Source: Candidatus Methanohalarchaeum thermophilum
GTDB taxonomy: Archaea; Halobacteriota; Methanonatronarchaeia; Methanonatronarchaeales; Methanonatronarchaeaceae
Direction: 5' to 3'
Assembly (NCBI GenBank): GCA_001914405.1
Contig: MSDW01000001.1
Location: 1,429,169 to 1,493,168 of the forward strand
Length of the DNA stretch: 64,000 nt
In this document: one piece after another, positions 55,562 through 64,000 of the stretch
How positions within the stretch are numbered: the stretch's first letter is position 1
How the letters are laid out: the number at the start of each line of letters is the position of its first letter
Translations under genes and position numbers: made by a program
The notes under the pieces: generated by a model
Database searches by the model: none
Seen by the model: the letters and a program-made list of their open reading frames with translations, nothing else
Told to the model about the DNA's origin: nothing

Positions 55562-56506
55562 ATGAGGAAACTTTCAGATATAGGGGAATTTGGTTTAGTA
55601 GATATCATCTCAGAGGAGTTTGAGGAATGTGGTGGCTCAATTACTAGATTAGGTGAGGATGACTGTGCTGTTTTAAAGTTAAATGGTGATTACTTGGCGA
55701 TTACGAGTGACTTATTGACTCGTAGGACTCATTTACCTGATTTTATGTCCTTTGAAGATATTGGTTGGAGGTCAGTAGCTGTTAATCTGTCGGATCTGGC
55801 TTCGGTGGGATGTAAGCCACTATGGTTTAATTTAAGTATGGCGTTACCTGACCTTAAAGAAAGAGAATTTAAAAACCTAATTAGAGGAGTAAGAACCTGT
55901 TTAGACAAATATGATACATGTTATATTGGTGGAGATTTAAGTGAGGGGAGTCAAATTTTTTTAAGTGGAACTGCTGTGGGTAGAAACCTGTATAAAAATC
56001 CACTCTTGAGATCTGGATCCAAGGTAGGGGATTTTGTCTGCTTAACCAATGAAATAGGGTTTTCTGGGGTTTGTCTGGAGTATATGAAAAATAATATAAC
56101 CTTGGAGGATGAGGAAAAGCAAAAGGTTTTTGAAGAATTTTCAAGGCCTCAGCCTAGGTTGGAACAAGGAATCGAGATATCAAGGGATGGAGGACACTCT
56201 GCAATTGATTTGAGTGATGGATTAGTATTTTCACTTCATCAGTTGGCGGAGGCAGGGGATGTAGGTTTTGAGATTTCTATGAATAAGATACCAATCAATA
56301 GGAGGGTACTGGAGATCTCAGAAAGGGAGAACTTGGATCTTATGTCATTATTAAGAAGCGGAGAAGAGTATGAACTGCTTTTTACAACATCTAACGAAGA
56401 TTTAATAGACAAAATTGAAGCAAAGGTAATTGGAAGAGTAGTGGAAGAACCCAATGTATATTTGGATGGAAAAAAGATTAAAAAAGCAGGATTTACGCAT
56501 TTTTAA
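55562..56506 (+). CDS. thiL: Thiamine-monophosphate kinase
   Basis: The 314-residue PurM-like kinase has GEDDCAVLKLNGDYLAITSDLL, the magnesium/ATP region NLSDLASVGCKPLWF, SGTAVGR and SAIDLSDGLVFSLHQLAEAG. It phosphorylates thiamine monophosphate to the diphosphate. The start is the ATG at 55562. It is upstream of psmB by 112 bp with a TATA-like GATATATTTTAG between. Confidence 0.92.
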   Translation: MRKLSDIGEFGLVDIISEEFEECGGSITRLGEDDCAVLKLNGDYLAITSDLLTRRTHLPDFMSFEDIGWRSVAVNLSDLASVGCKPLWFNLSMALPDLKEREFKNLIRGVRTCLDKYDTCYIGGDLSEGSQIFLSGTAVGRNLYKNPLLRSGSKVGDFVCLTNEIGFSGVCLEYMKNNITLEDEEKQKVFEEFSRPQPRLEQGIEISRDGGHSAIDLSDGLVFSLHQLAEAGDVGFEISMNKIPINRRVLEISERENLDLMSLLRSGEEYELLFTTSNEDLIDKIEAKVIGRVVEEPNVYLDGKKIKKAGFTHF

Positions 56507-56618
56507 GATAAAAAAAGGGTATACTATGCAATAAGTTTTAAGTAAACGGCGATATATTTTAGAAGTAGAAGTTAGTTTAAACACTTATTTTTTATTTAGT
56601 TCTATTTAGGTGCTATAT

Positions 56619-57245
56619 ATGGAAAGCGGTGAGGAATTTAAAGGTACAACAACTGTAGGAATTGTTTGTAAGGACGGAGTAGTGCTGGGAACAGAGAGAA
56701 GAGCAAGCATGTCCAATTTAGTGGCCAGTAAGAGAGCTAAAAAGGTTTTTCAGGTGCATGATAGACTTGGTTTGACGATGGCCGGTTCCGTTGGTGACGC
56801 CCAACAACTAGTGAGAACAATATCAGCTGAAGCTAATCTGTATCAGTTAAAGAGAGAAAAGGAGATGAGCGTAAAAGCAGCATCAACGATGATGTCAAAT
56901 ATACTTCGAGGAGGAGCTTTGCCTTACTATGTACAGTTAATTTTAGGTGGATTTGACAAGGAAGGACCTAGAATATTTGTTCTAGACCCAACTGGAGGAA
57001 ACCTTGAAGAAAAGATGGTTTCAACTGGCTCAGGATCTCCAATAGCTTACGGTGTATTAGAAGATAGGTATGATGAAGAAATGTCCATTGAAGACGGTAT
57101 TAATTTAGTTATCAGGGCTATTACCTCAGCTATGAAAAGGGATACGGCTTCAGGAGATGGAATAGATGTAGCTAAGATCACAGAAGAGGGCTTTGAGATA
57201 CTAGATGATGAAAAAGTAAAGGGCATCCGTGAAGAGTACACCTAA
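56619..57245 (+). CDS. psmB: Proteasome beta subunit
   Basis: A short propeptide ends before the catalytic Thr in [57 protein letters not shown] and [15 protein letters not shown] are family marks. About 208 residues. The ATG at 56619 is preferred over GTG 56610. Cleavage after Gly leaves the N-terminal Thr nucleophile of the 20S core. Confidence 0.95.
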   Translation: MESGEEFKGTTTVGIVCKDGVVLGTERRASMSNLVASKRAKKVFQVHDRLGLTMAGSVGDAQQLVRTISAEANLYQLKREKEMSVKAASTMMSNILRGGALPYYVQLILGGFDKEGPRIFVLDPTGGNLEEKMVSTGSGSPIAYGVLEDRYDEEMSIEDGINLVIRAITSAMKRDTASGDGIDVAKITEEGFEILDDEKVKGIREEYT

Positions 57246-57272
57246 TTATATTTTATTTAACTAGAAAGTAGA

Positions 57273-59183
57273 ATGACTATTGAAGAAAAATTAGATGAAA
57301 TTAGGGACCAGGTAGTTGAGGAAGTCCCTAATCAAGTAGAAATAACTAACGTAGATTTTGAAGGACCAGAGGTTGTAATATATACTAGGGATCCAAGGGA
57401 ATTCGCGCAAAACGGTGATATGGTTAGGGAACTAGCTAAAAAACTACAGAAGAGAGTTACAGTTAGACCTGACTCAAATGTCTTATCAGATCCAGAAAAA
57501 GCAGATAAAAAAATAAAGGAGATAGTTCCCGATGATGCGGGTATCACAGGAATATATTTTGACTCCGAATTTGGAGAAGCTACCGTAGAAGCACATAAAC
57601 CAGGACTAGTAATAGGAAAATACGGTTCGACATTAAGAGAAATAACTAAGCATATAGGTTGGAGTATAGAAGTAATAAGGACTCCACCAATAGAGTCAAA
57701 GATAATAGAAAGTCTCAGGGAATACAATAGGTCTCATAGTGAAGAAAGAAAAAAAATATTAAAAAGAATAGGTAAAGAAATCCACCGAGACCCTTCTTCA
57801 AAAGAAGAATGGGTCAGAACAACCTTCCTAGGCGGATCAAGAGAAGTAGGGAGATCTTCTTATCTACTTTCAACTCCAAATTCAAAGATACTTATCGATT
57901 GTGGAGTTAAACCAGGATCAAATAGCGACGGAACACCTTATCTCTATGTCCCTGAAGTAACTCCAATAGATGACCTAGACGCAGTTGTATTAACACATTC
58001 TCATCTAGATCACAGTGGATTGATTCCATTGCTATACAAATATGGATACGATGGCCCAGTTTACTGTACTGCACCTACTAGAGACCTAATGGCTCTTTTA
58101 CAATTAGATTACATTGATATAGCAGCAAGAGATGATAGAAAAGTACCATACAACTCAAAGATGGTTAGAGAGGTAGTGAAACATGCAATAACATTAGAAT
58201 ATGGAGAAGTCACAGATATCTCTCCAGATATCAAATTAACACTACACAACGCTGGACATATTCTAGGCTCAAGTATGGCTCACTTCCATGTAGGGGAAGG
58301 CCTGTACAATGTAACATTTACAGGTGACTTCAATTTCGGCAAATCCAGGTTATTTGATTCGGCTTCAAGAGACTTTCCAAGAGTAGAAACATTAATTACG
58401 GAATCAACATATGGAGGATCCAAAGACTATCAACCATCCAGAAAAGAAGCTGAGAATAAACTAAAGAAAGCAGTTCAAAATACAATCAATCGAGGAGGAA
58501 AAGCCCTAATCCCAGCATTTGCAGTAGGCAGATCCCAAGAAGTGATGCTGGTCTTAGAGGAACAAATACGCCATAATAAAATCGATGAAGTCCCAGTTTA
58601 TCTTGACGGAATGATATGGGATGCAACAGCAATACATACCGCATATCCAGAATATCTAAATGAAAAAATAAAAAGCAGGATCTTCCATAAAGAAAAGAAC
58701 CCTTTCTTAGCAGATATATTCAAAAAAGTAGATAGCCAACAAATGAGAGAAAAAGTAATGGAAGGCGACCCCTGCGTTATACTATCCACTTCAGGTATGT
58801 TAAGTGGAGGACCTATCCTAGAATATTTAAGATATCTAGGCCCCGAAAAAGAAAATTCATTAACCTTTGTAGGATACCAAGCTGAAGGCACTCTCGGGAG
58901 AAGAATTGAAAAAGGATGGGACGAAGTTTCATTGCCAGGAAGTAATGAAAAAACCAATAGTGTGAAAATAAACTTAAATGTGAACAGCATTGAAGGTTTT
59001 TCTGGGCACTCAGACAGAAAAGATTTAGTTAAATTTATTAGAAAAATGAAGTCTAATCCGGAAAGAATATTAACAATACATGGTGATGAACAGAAATGCA
59101 TAGATTTAGCATCTACCTTATACAAAAAGTTCCATGTAGATACAAGAGCTCCTAAAAACTTAGAAACCATTAGATTCCTGTAA
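57273..59183 (+). CDS. fttA: aCPSF1/FttA, KH-domain beta-CASP ribonuclease
   Basis: The 636-residue protein has N-terminal KH domains (about 1-175, [20 protein letters not shown]), a metallo-beta-lactamase core with [26 protein letters not shown] and [10 protein letters not shown], and a beta-CASP insert ending [15 protein letters not shown]. It cleaves nascent RNA 3' ends and terminates transcription at U-rich sites in archaea. It follows psmB by 27 bp, as in many euryarchaea. Confidence 0.95.
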   Translation: MTIEEKLDEIRDQVVEEVPNQVEITNVDFEGPEVVIYTRDPREFAQNGDMVRELAKKLQKRVTVRPDSNVLSDPEKADKKIKEIVPDDAGITGIYFDSEFGEATVEAHKPGLVIGKYGSTLREITKHIGWSIEVIRTPPIESKIIESLREYNRSHSEERKKILKRIGKEIHRDPSSKEEWVRTTFLGGSREVGRSSYLLSTPNSKILIDCGVKPGSNSDGTPYLYVPEVTPIDDLDAVVLTHSHLDHSGLIPLLYKYGYDGPVYCTAPTRDLMALLQLDYIDIAARDDRKVPYNSKMVREVVKHAITLEYGEVTDISPDIKLTLHNAGHILGSSMAHFHVGEGLYNVTFTGDFNFGKSRLFDSASRDFPRVETLITESTYGGSKDYQPSRKEAENKLKKAVQNTINRGGKALIPAFAVGRSQEVMLVLEEQIRHNKIDEVPVYLDGMIWDATAIHTAYPEYLNEKIKSRIFHKEKNPFLADIFKKVDSQQMREKVMEGDPCVILSTSGMLSGGPILEYLRYLGPEKENSLTFVGYQAEGTLGRRIEKGWDEVSLPGSNEKTNSVKINLNVNSIEGFSGHSDRKDLVKFIRKMKSNPERILTIHGDEQKCIDLASTLYKKFHVDTRAPKNLETIRFL

Positions 59184-59217
59184 TTAATAAATAATCTAAG
59201 TTATTAATAGGTTAAAT

Positions 59218-60504
59218 CTAATTTTCATCCAGTTTTTTATTTCCTCCTTTTTTATCTTTTTCTTTTTCTTCGGTTTCTTCTTCCTCTTGTGTCTCTTCCT
59301 CTTCTTTTTCTCTTTGTTTTTTGGAGACAGGGGTAATTTTGTGGATGCATAAGTCATTTGAGGGTACTCCTAGGCACATTTCTTCTGAGCCATGGTATTT
59401 TTCGTTTTCCATGGTTGAAACGATACCTGCGAAAAAACCTGAGTTGAAGAAGCAGATCTTTTTATCTAAGTCCAATCCGGAACAGAGGGCACATTCTTTA
59501 ACTTCTGCTCTGTATCCTGTTTCGGTTTCTCTGAATCTTAGTAATCCGAGTCCAAGTCTTTCATATAATTTCTCTAAGATATTTCTTAGGCTCATTTCCT
59601 CTTCAAAGCCTATACCAGATAACATTTTGCCTAGCCTTTTTCCCTGTTCGAAACCTGCTCCATATAAAATTTCGCTTCCTCTTTCAAAGTCTTCAATAAA
59701 AAAAGCTAGATAAAACTGTTGTAGAGTCTTAATGTTGATTTTAGTTCCTAGTTGTGGCCTAGTATAGCTTTTTAGGTCTTTCATTAAGTAAAGCACGTAG
59801 TTTGCCATTTCTTCTAAGATTGGTGAATAATCTTTTTTCCTCGCTGATTCTGATAACATGTTGGTGATTTCTCCTCTCAAGGTTAGAGATCCTCTGGTCG
59901 GTAAATCTAGGAAACTTCTAATCTGTCTTATGATATGTTCTTGTGGAGCAAGGATGAATTCACAGTAACTGTCACCATTAGCAAGACAACTTTTTTCGAA
60001 ACAATCCCAGCCATCGAACCTTGCATTTATTTCTCCTGCTAGGATCCCAGTGACGTTATAACATATTGGGTGGCCAATATTAGACGATTTATAGGCTTCT
60101 ACACATTCATCAACTCTTATTTTTATTTGGTTTTCTTGAATTTCGGTTATATCAATAGATCCTAATCCAAATCTCTTAAAAATCTCATTTTGATGTTCCT
60201 CGAAGATACTTTTTATGAGATCTTCCTTTTCATATTTTTCCAGTTCTTTAAATTCTTCTTCATAGAAATTACTCAGACCTCTTTTGCTTATCCACTTTTT
60301 AGAACTATCACCGACAATTGATTTAATTATTGAATAATTTTTAGGTAAAAAGGAAGGATCAAATAACAATATACTACTTTGAATTTGTCTCAGGGAGAAA
60401 TAATCAACATTGTCACCTAACTCCTTCCTGGAAACTTCTTCGCTTCCATTCCAAAGCTTAGGTTCATGTTCCCAAAGCTTTTCTAATACCTTTTTTATCT
60501 CCAA
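59218..60504 (-). CDS. Tandem V4R-domain sensory protein
   Basis: The 428-residue protein has two V4R-like domains with conserved Cys/His sets: GWDCFEKSCLANGDSYCEFIL near residues 180-200, and ECALCSGLDLDKKICFFNSGFFAG then EEMCLGVPSNDLCIHK in the C-terminal half. These domains bind zinc and small hydrophobic ligands. The last 45 residues are an almost pure Glu/Lys tail. The start is TTG at 60504 after an AGGGGGA site. It follows a small membrane protein gene by 11 bp. Ligand unknown. Confidence 0.75.
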   Translation of the reverse strand: MEIKKVLEKLWEHEPKLWNGSEEVSRKELGDNVDYFSLRQIQSSILLFDPSFLPKNYSIIKSIVGDSSKKWISKRGLSNFYEEEFKELEKYEKEDLIKSIFEEHQNEIFKRFGLGSIDITEIQENQIKIRVDECVEAYKSSNIGHPICYNVTGILAGEINARFDGWDCFEKSCLANGDSYCEFILAPQEHIIRQIRSFLDLPTRGSLTLRGEITNMLSESARKKDYSPILEEMANYVLYLMKDLKSYTRPQLGTKINIKTLQQFYLAFFIEDFERGSEILYGAGFEQGKRLGKMLSGIGFEEEMSLRNILEKLYERLGLGLLRFRETETGYRAEVKECALCSGLDLDKKICFFNSGFFAGIVSTMENEKYHGSEEMCLGVPSNDLCIHKITPVSKKQREKEEEETQEEEETEEKEKDKKGGNKKLDEN

Positions 60505-60515
60505 CTTTAATCCCC

Positions 60516-60794
60516 CTAGAGACCTAATTTCTTCCTAAACCAAGTTAAAATAATTACTCCAGTAAAAATAAATATATACCCGATATTAATAACTACTAAA
60601 CTATTTTTTTCGTTAATTAATCCATAAAAATTGGAAACCCGTTCTAAACTCACTAATAAAAACCCTATTCCTACAAGGCTAATCCCTCTTCTGTAATACT
60701 TGACTTGCGAAACCTTGCTACCATAAAAAGCTAATAAAGTTATTGAAAACGGAAGAACGATCTCTAATATTTTTAGATATTTTTCAATCATCAT
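60516..60794 (-). CDS. Small membrane protein in the V4R operon
   Basis: About 92 residues with three hydrophobic segments (IVLPFSITLLAFYGS, GISLVGIGFLLVSLERV, LVVINIGYIFIFTGVIIL). The ATG at 60794 is preferred; TTG 60815 is also open. Gene order with the V4R sensor suggests a membrane partner. No family recognised. Confidence 0.6.
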   Translation of the reverse strand: MMIEKYLKILEIVLPFSITLLAFYGSKVSQVKYYRRGISLVGIGFLLVSLERVSNFYGLINEKNSLVVINIGYIFIFTGVIILTWFRKKLGL

Positions 60795-60888
60795 CAAACA
60801 AAAAATCAGTATCAATGTTATTAAATTTTGAGTAAATTCAAAGAAGTGAAAAATCCTATAGACTTCGCCAGATTACGCTCAAACAAAT

Positions 60889-61210
60889 CTTTATCTTAGT
60901 GGTTGGATAAGACCTCTTTTCTTTAGAGAGGAGATACATCTAATATCTAAATTTAAAAGTAACTGGCAGTTTAGTTGGCTTTATCGGCCTTATCAGAAAA
61001 GGAATCTTGTACTTTTGAATTGCTGGTCAAAGTCTCAGATTCTGCATTGAGAGATATCGGGTAAACTTTAATTATTACGGAATAGGCATTTAGTGGTTGT
61101 TGTGAAGCTGCTTAGAGAGAGAATAAGTGAAACACTTAGTAGGTATATGGTATTTTTGTGTCCTGGTCCATTGTCTTTTCCTAGGGAGAATATAGTTCTC
61201 TAATGTTGAT
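60889..61210 (+). mobile_element. Decayed non-coding IS-derived element
   Basis: The left end at 60889-60944 (TTTATCTTAGTGGTTGGATAAGACC, CTCTTTTCTTTAGAGAGGAG hairpin) is followed by AACTGGCAGTTTAGTTGG, the interior word shared with 24825-25289, and by GTGTCCTGGTCCATTGTCTTTTC shared with 54931-55413. No right end is visible; the boundary is a guess. The next 290 bp to ftsZ hold nothing recognised. Confidence 0.5.
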
Positions 61211-61503
61211 TTGAATGTGGTGATATAAGCTCATTGTCTAGGCAAATTTCTATTTAAATAATGCTCATATTAAAAGCTTTTTCTTATACTAGGAGGATAC
61301 ATTACTTCAATTTATCATATCGCTTACTTTTGTTAGGCCTGAGGGTATTAGGTCTTGTTTATTTGCTTTTTGGTTAGATATAGTCTTTTTCTAGACTAGG
61401 GATGTTGAAAATATATTGTGGGGATCTTGGAGTAGTTATGTGAAGCCATCCCAAAGGTATTTAATCTTTGGTTTGCAAATTTTAATAAAAAACTCTGGAG
61501 GGG

Positions 61504-62607
<1,104 letters not shown>

Positions 62608-63082
62608 AAAAAATAACTAAAAAATACATAAAAACTAAAAAGTAAAAACCCTTACTTTTATATTTTTATAAAAAAGGAACCAATTTTCATAGAAATTAAC
62701 TAAGTTTAGGGCTTTTTATAATTAATAAAGCAGAAAATCCATGTCCCTTTAAAGCTATGGAATAAATCGACCACAGGATATTTGTAGTTTTAGTCCTCAT
62801 GCTTTTTTTGGCAGCTGAAAGTTCTTCTTTATTAAACTATAATAGCTGCCTCTGTTTATTTGACCCAAAAATCTTTTATAAAGAAGTTTAACTTCTCTAA
62901 GTAGTAAGTCACCTTATCTCTGATAGATTTTTATTAAAACTTCTTTTTGAATCTTGTGGCTAAATAAATTTGTTAATTAGATATATAAGAGGATACTTTG
63001 ATCGTGCTTGAGATACGGGTTTAACTTTTTAAGAAAAATCTTTTTGGACTGATTTATCCTGTCGAGGTATCGAGAAGAGGTT
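62608..63082. other. Intergenic region after ftsZ
   Basis: T-rich tracts just after ftsZ may terminate its transcript. A degenerate right-end palindrome AGAAGTTTAACTTCT followed by GTAGTAAGTCAC lies at 62880-62912. No open frame is credible. Confidence 0.5.
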
Positions 63083-63997
63083 TTAATTTAGGTTTTCTAT
63101 TAGTTTGCATGCTTGGCATTTTTGGTTATTTGTTGGTTCTCCACATCTGAGGCATTTCTGTAGTTTAGCGTTTTCTTCTTTCGTTAAGTTTTTAGATATT
63201 CTATCAACTCCTCTAAGTACGGAGTATTTTGTTCCTGGGTGTTTTTCTTCGTACCAGTTTAACATGTCTCTGACATCTCCTCTGAGAGCCCAGTCCGAAT
63301 AAGGACATTCATCAAAGTGGGAGGAAACTTCTTCTTTCACCTTGGCGTACAGACCAATCTCTTTTTCGGGGACTTCTCTCAATGGTTTTATTCTTGGAAT
63401 AAAGCCGTCCTTTTTTGATGGCCCAGCAGCGACTCTATTTAATCGGAAATTTTCTCCACTTAAGAAATTCATCAGGGCACTCTGGCTTTCGTCGTCTAAA
63501 TTGTGGCCAACTGCGAGCTTGTCTACGTTCTTTTTTTTGGTTTTTTTATTTAATAGCCATCTTCGGAGTATTCCACAGTATCGGCATGTTCTTTCTTTTC
63601 CAACTACATCACTAATTTCATCTAGGGAGTATCCTATTTCTTCTTTAAAACTGTATATGTATTGTTTTATATCAAGGAATTCGCATAAGCTCTTAGAATA
63701 TTCTATTGCTTCATCTCTATAGTTTTCTATTCCTTCATCTATTGTAATAGAGATTATGTCTAAATTTGGCCATTCTCCAAATATCTTGTCGATTAAATAT
63801 AGTAAAACGCAACTATCTTTTCCGCCGCTGAGTGCGACACATAATTTTTCTTCGTTTCCTATGTCGATATGTTTTCTGATGTATTTCATGACCTTGCTTT
63901 CAACGCTTTCAATAAAATGTTTTTTGCATAGATGTAGACCCGAATAACTTTGATATATTATGGAATCTTCTGAACATTTATCGCATTTTGGATTCAT
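63083..63997 (-). CDS. tRNA 2-thiolation enzyme of the TtuA/Ncs6 (CTU1) family
   Basis: The 304-residue protein has an N-terminal zinc site (CDKCSED ... HLCKKHF), the PP-loop [15 protein letters not shown] near residue 55, the central [13 protein letters not shown] cysteines for the Fe-S cluster, [11 protein letters not shown], and a C-terminal zinc site [16 protein letters not shown]. It adds sulfur to tRNA uridine (position 34 or 54). The start ATG at 63997 is 3 bp from the window edge. Confidence 0.9.
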   Translation of the reverse strand: MNPKCDKCSEDSIIYQSYSGLHLCKKHFIESVESKVMKYIRKHIDIGNEEKLCVALSGGKDSCVLLYLIDKIFGEWPNLDIISITIDEGIENYRDEAIEYSKSLCEFLDIKQYIYSFKEEIGYSLDEISDVVGKERTCRYCGILRRWLLNKKTKKKNVDKLAVGHNLDDESQSALMNFLSGENFRLNRVAAGPSKKDGFIPRIKPLREVPEKEIGLYAKVKEEVSSHFDECPYSDWALRGDVRDMLNWYEEKHPGTKYSVLRGVDRISKNLTKEENAKLQKCLRCGEPTNNQKCQACKLIENLN

Positions 63998-64000
63998 TTG

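Overview
The window reads as chromosomal DNA of an AT-rich euryarchaeon, roughly one third G+C by eye. The evidence is a TFIIB-type initiation factor, a proteasome beta subunit, an aCPSF1/FttA termination nuclease, SRP19, ribosomal protein eS8, archaeal CoA-pathway enzymes (pantoate kinase and phosphopantothenate synthetase), an Lhr helicase operon and a core methionine synthase pair. A reduced-F420:NADP oxidoreductase, HypB and NikR point to F420 and nickel metabolism, so a methanogen or close relative is likely. A DUF5828-like protein and the RPA-associated/phosphoesterase/Lhr gene order recall haloarchaea. A low-GC halophilic methanogenic lineage (Methanonatronarchaeia-like) would fit, but this is inference from gene content.

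Layout. 0-5.7 kb: partial unknown gene, riboflavin-pathway reductase, and a repair operon (RPA-associated OB protein, phosphoesterase, Lhr). 5.7-8.7 kb: three-gene glutamate-synthase-like set (amidotransferase, GXGXG, FMN domain). 8.7-10.9 kb: a 534-bp non-coding mobile element, then a tiny acidic peptide gene coupled to a UbiA-type membrane prenyltransferase behind a palindrome-TATA promoter. 10.9-13.5 kb: KaiC-like ATPase / roadblock / FIST signalling operon. 13.5-16.7 kb: tfb inside an insertion-element graveyard. 16.7-24 kb: npdG, carA-carB-argG-rps8e, hypB. 24.1-26.3 kb: more insertion-element debris with a broken tnpB. 26.3-33.3 kb: srp19, nikR facing a Gate-domain membrane protein, mdh, a radical SAM/SPASM enzyme with a 19-residue peptide gene just upstream, and the methionine synthase pair. 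34-39.9 kb: acidic coiled-coil protein, smc, scpA, scpB, small membrane protein. 40-46.3 kb: secreted subtilase, FAD protein, second copy of the 534-bp element, EamA transporter. 46.4-48.9 kb: DUF5828-like gene and a decayed tnpB. 48.9-54.8 kb: coaBC, pantoate kinase, phosphopantothenate synthetase, hisD, aspS. 55.5-64 kb: thiL, psmB, fttA, a V4R-domain operon, ftsZ and a tRNA thiolation enzyme.

Two short peptide-plus-enzyme loci are the best candidates for unusual biology: the 19-residue peptide with a radical SAM/SPASM maturase (31.06-31.12 kb), and the acidic peptide ending in Trp with a UbiA prenyltransferase (9.82-10.86 kb). Both look like ribosomal peptide natural-product or signalling systems.

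Most gaps longer than 300 bp are filled by IS200/IS605 (IS1341-type) derived DNA: terminal palindromes, two wrecked tnpB genes, and about a dozen 300-530 bp non-coding derivatives. Several of these have GC-rich, strongly foldable interiors that may be omega-RNA-like. No tRNA, rRNA or CRISPR array was seen.
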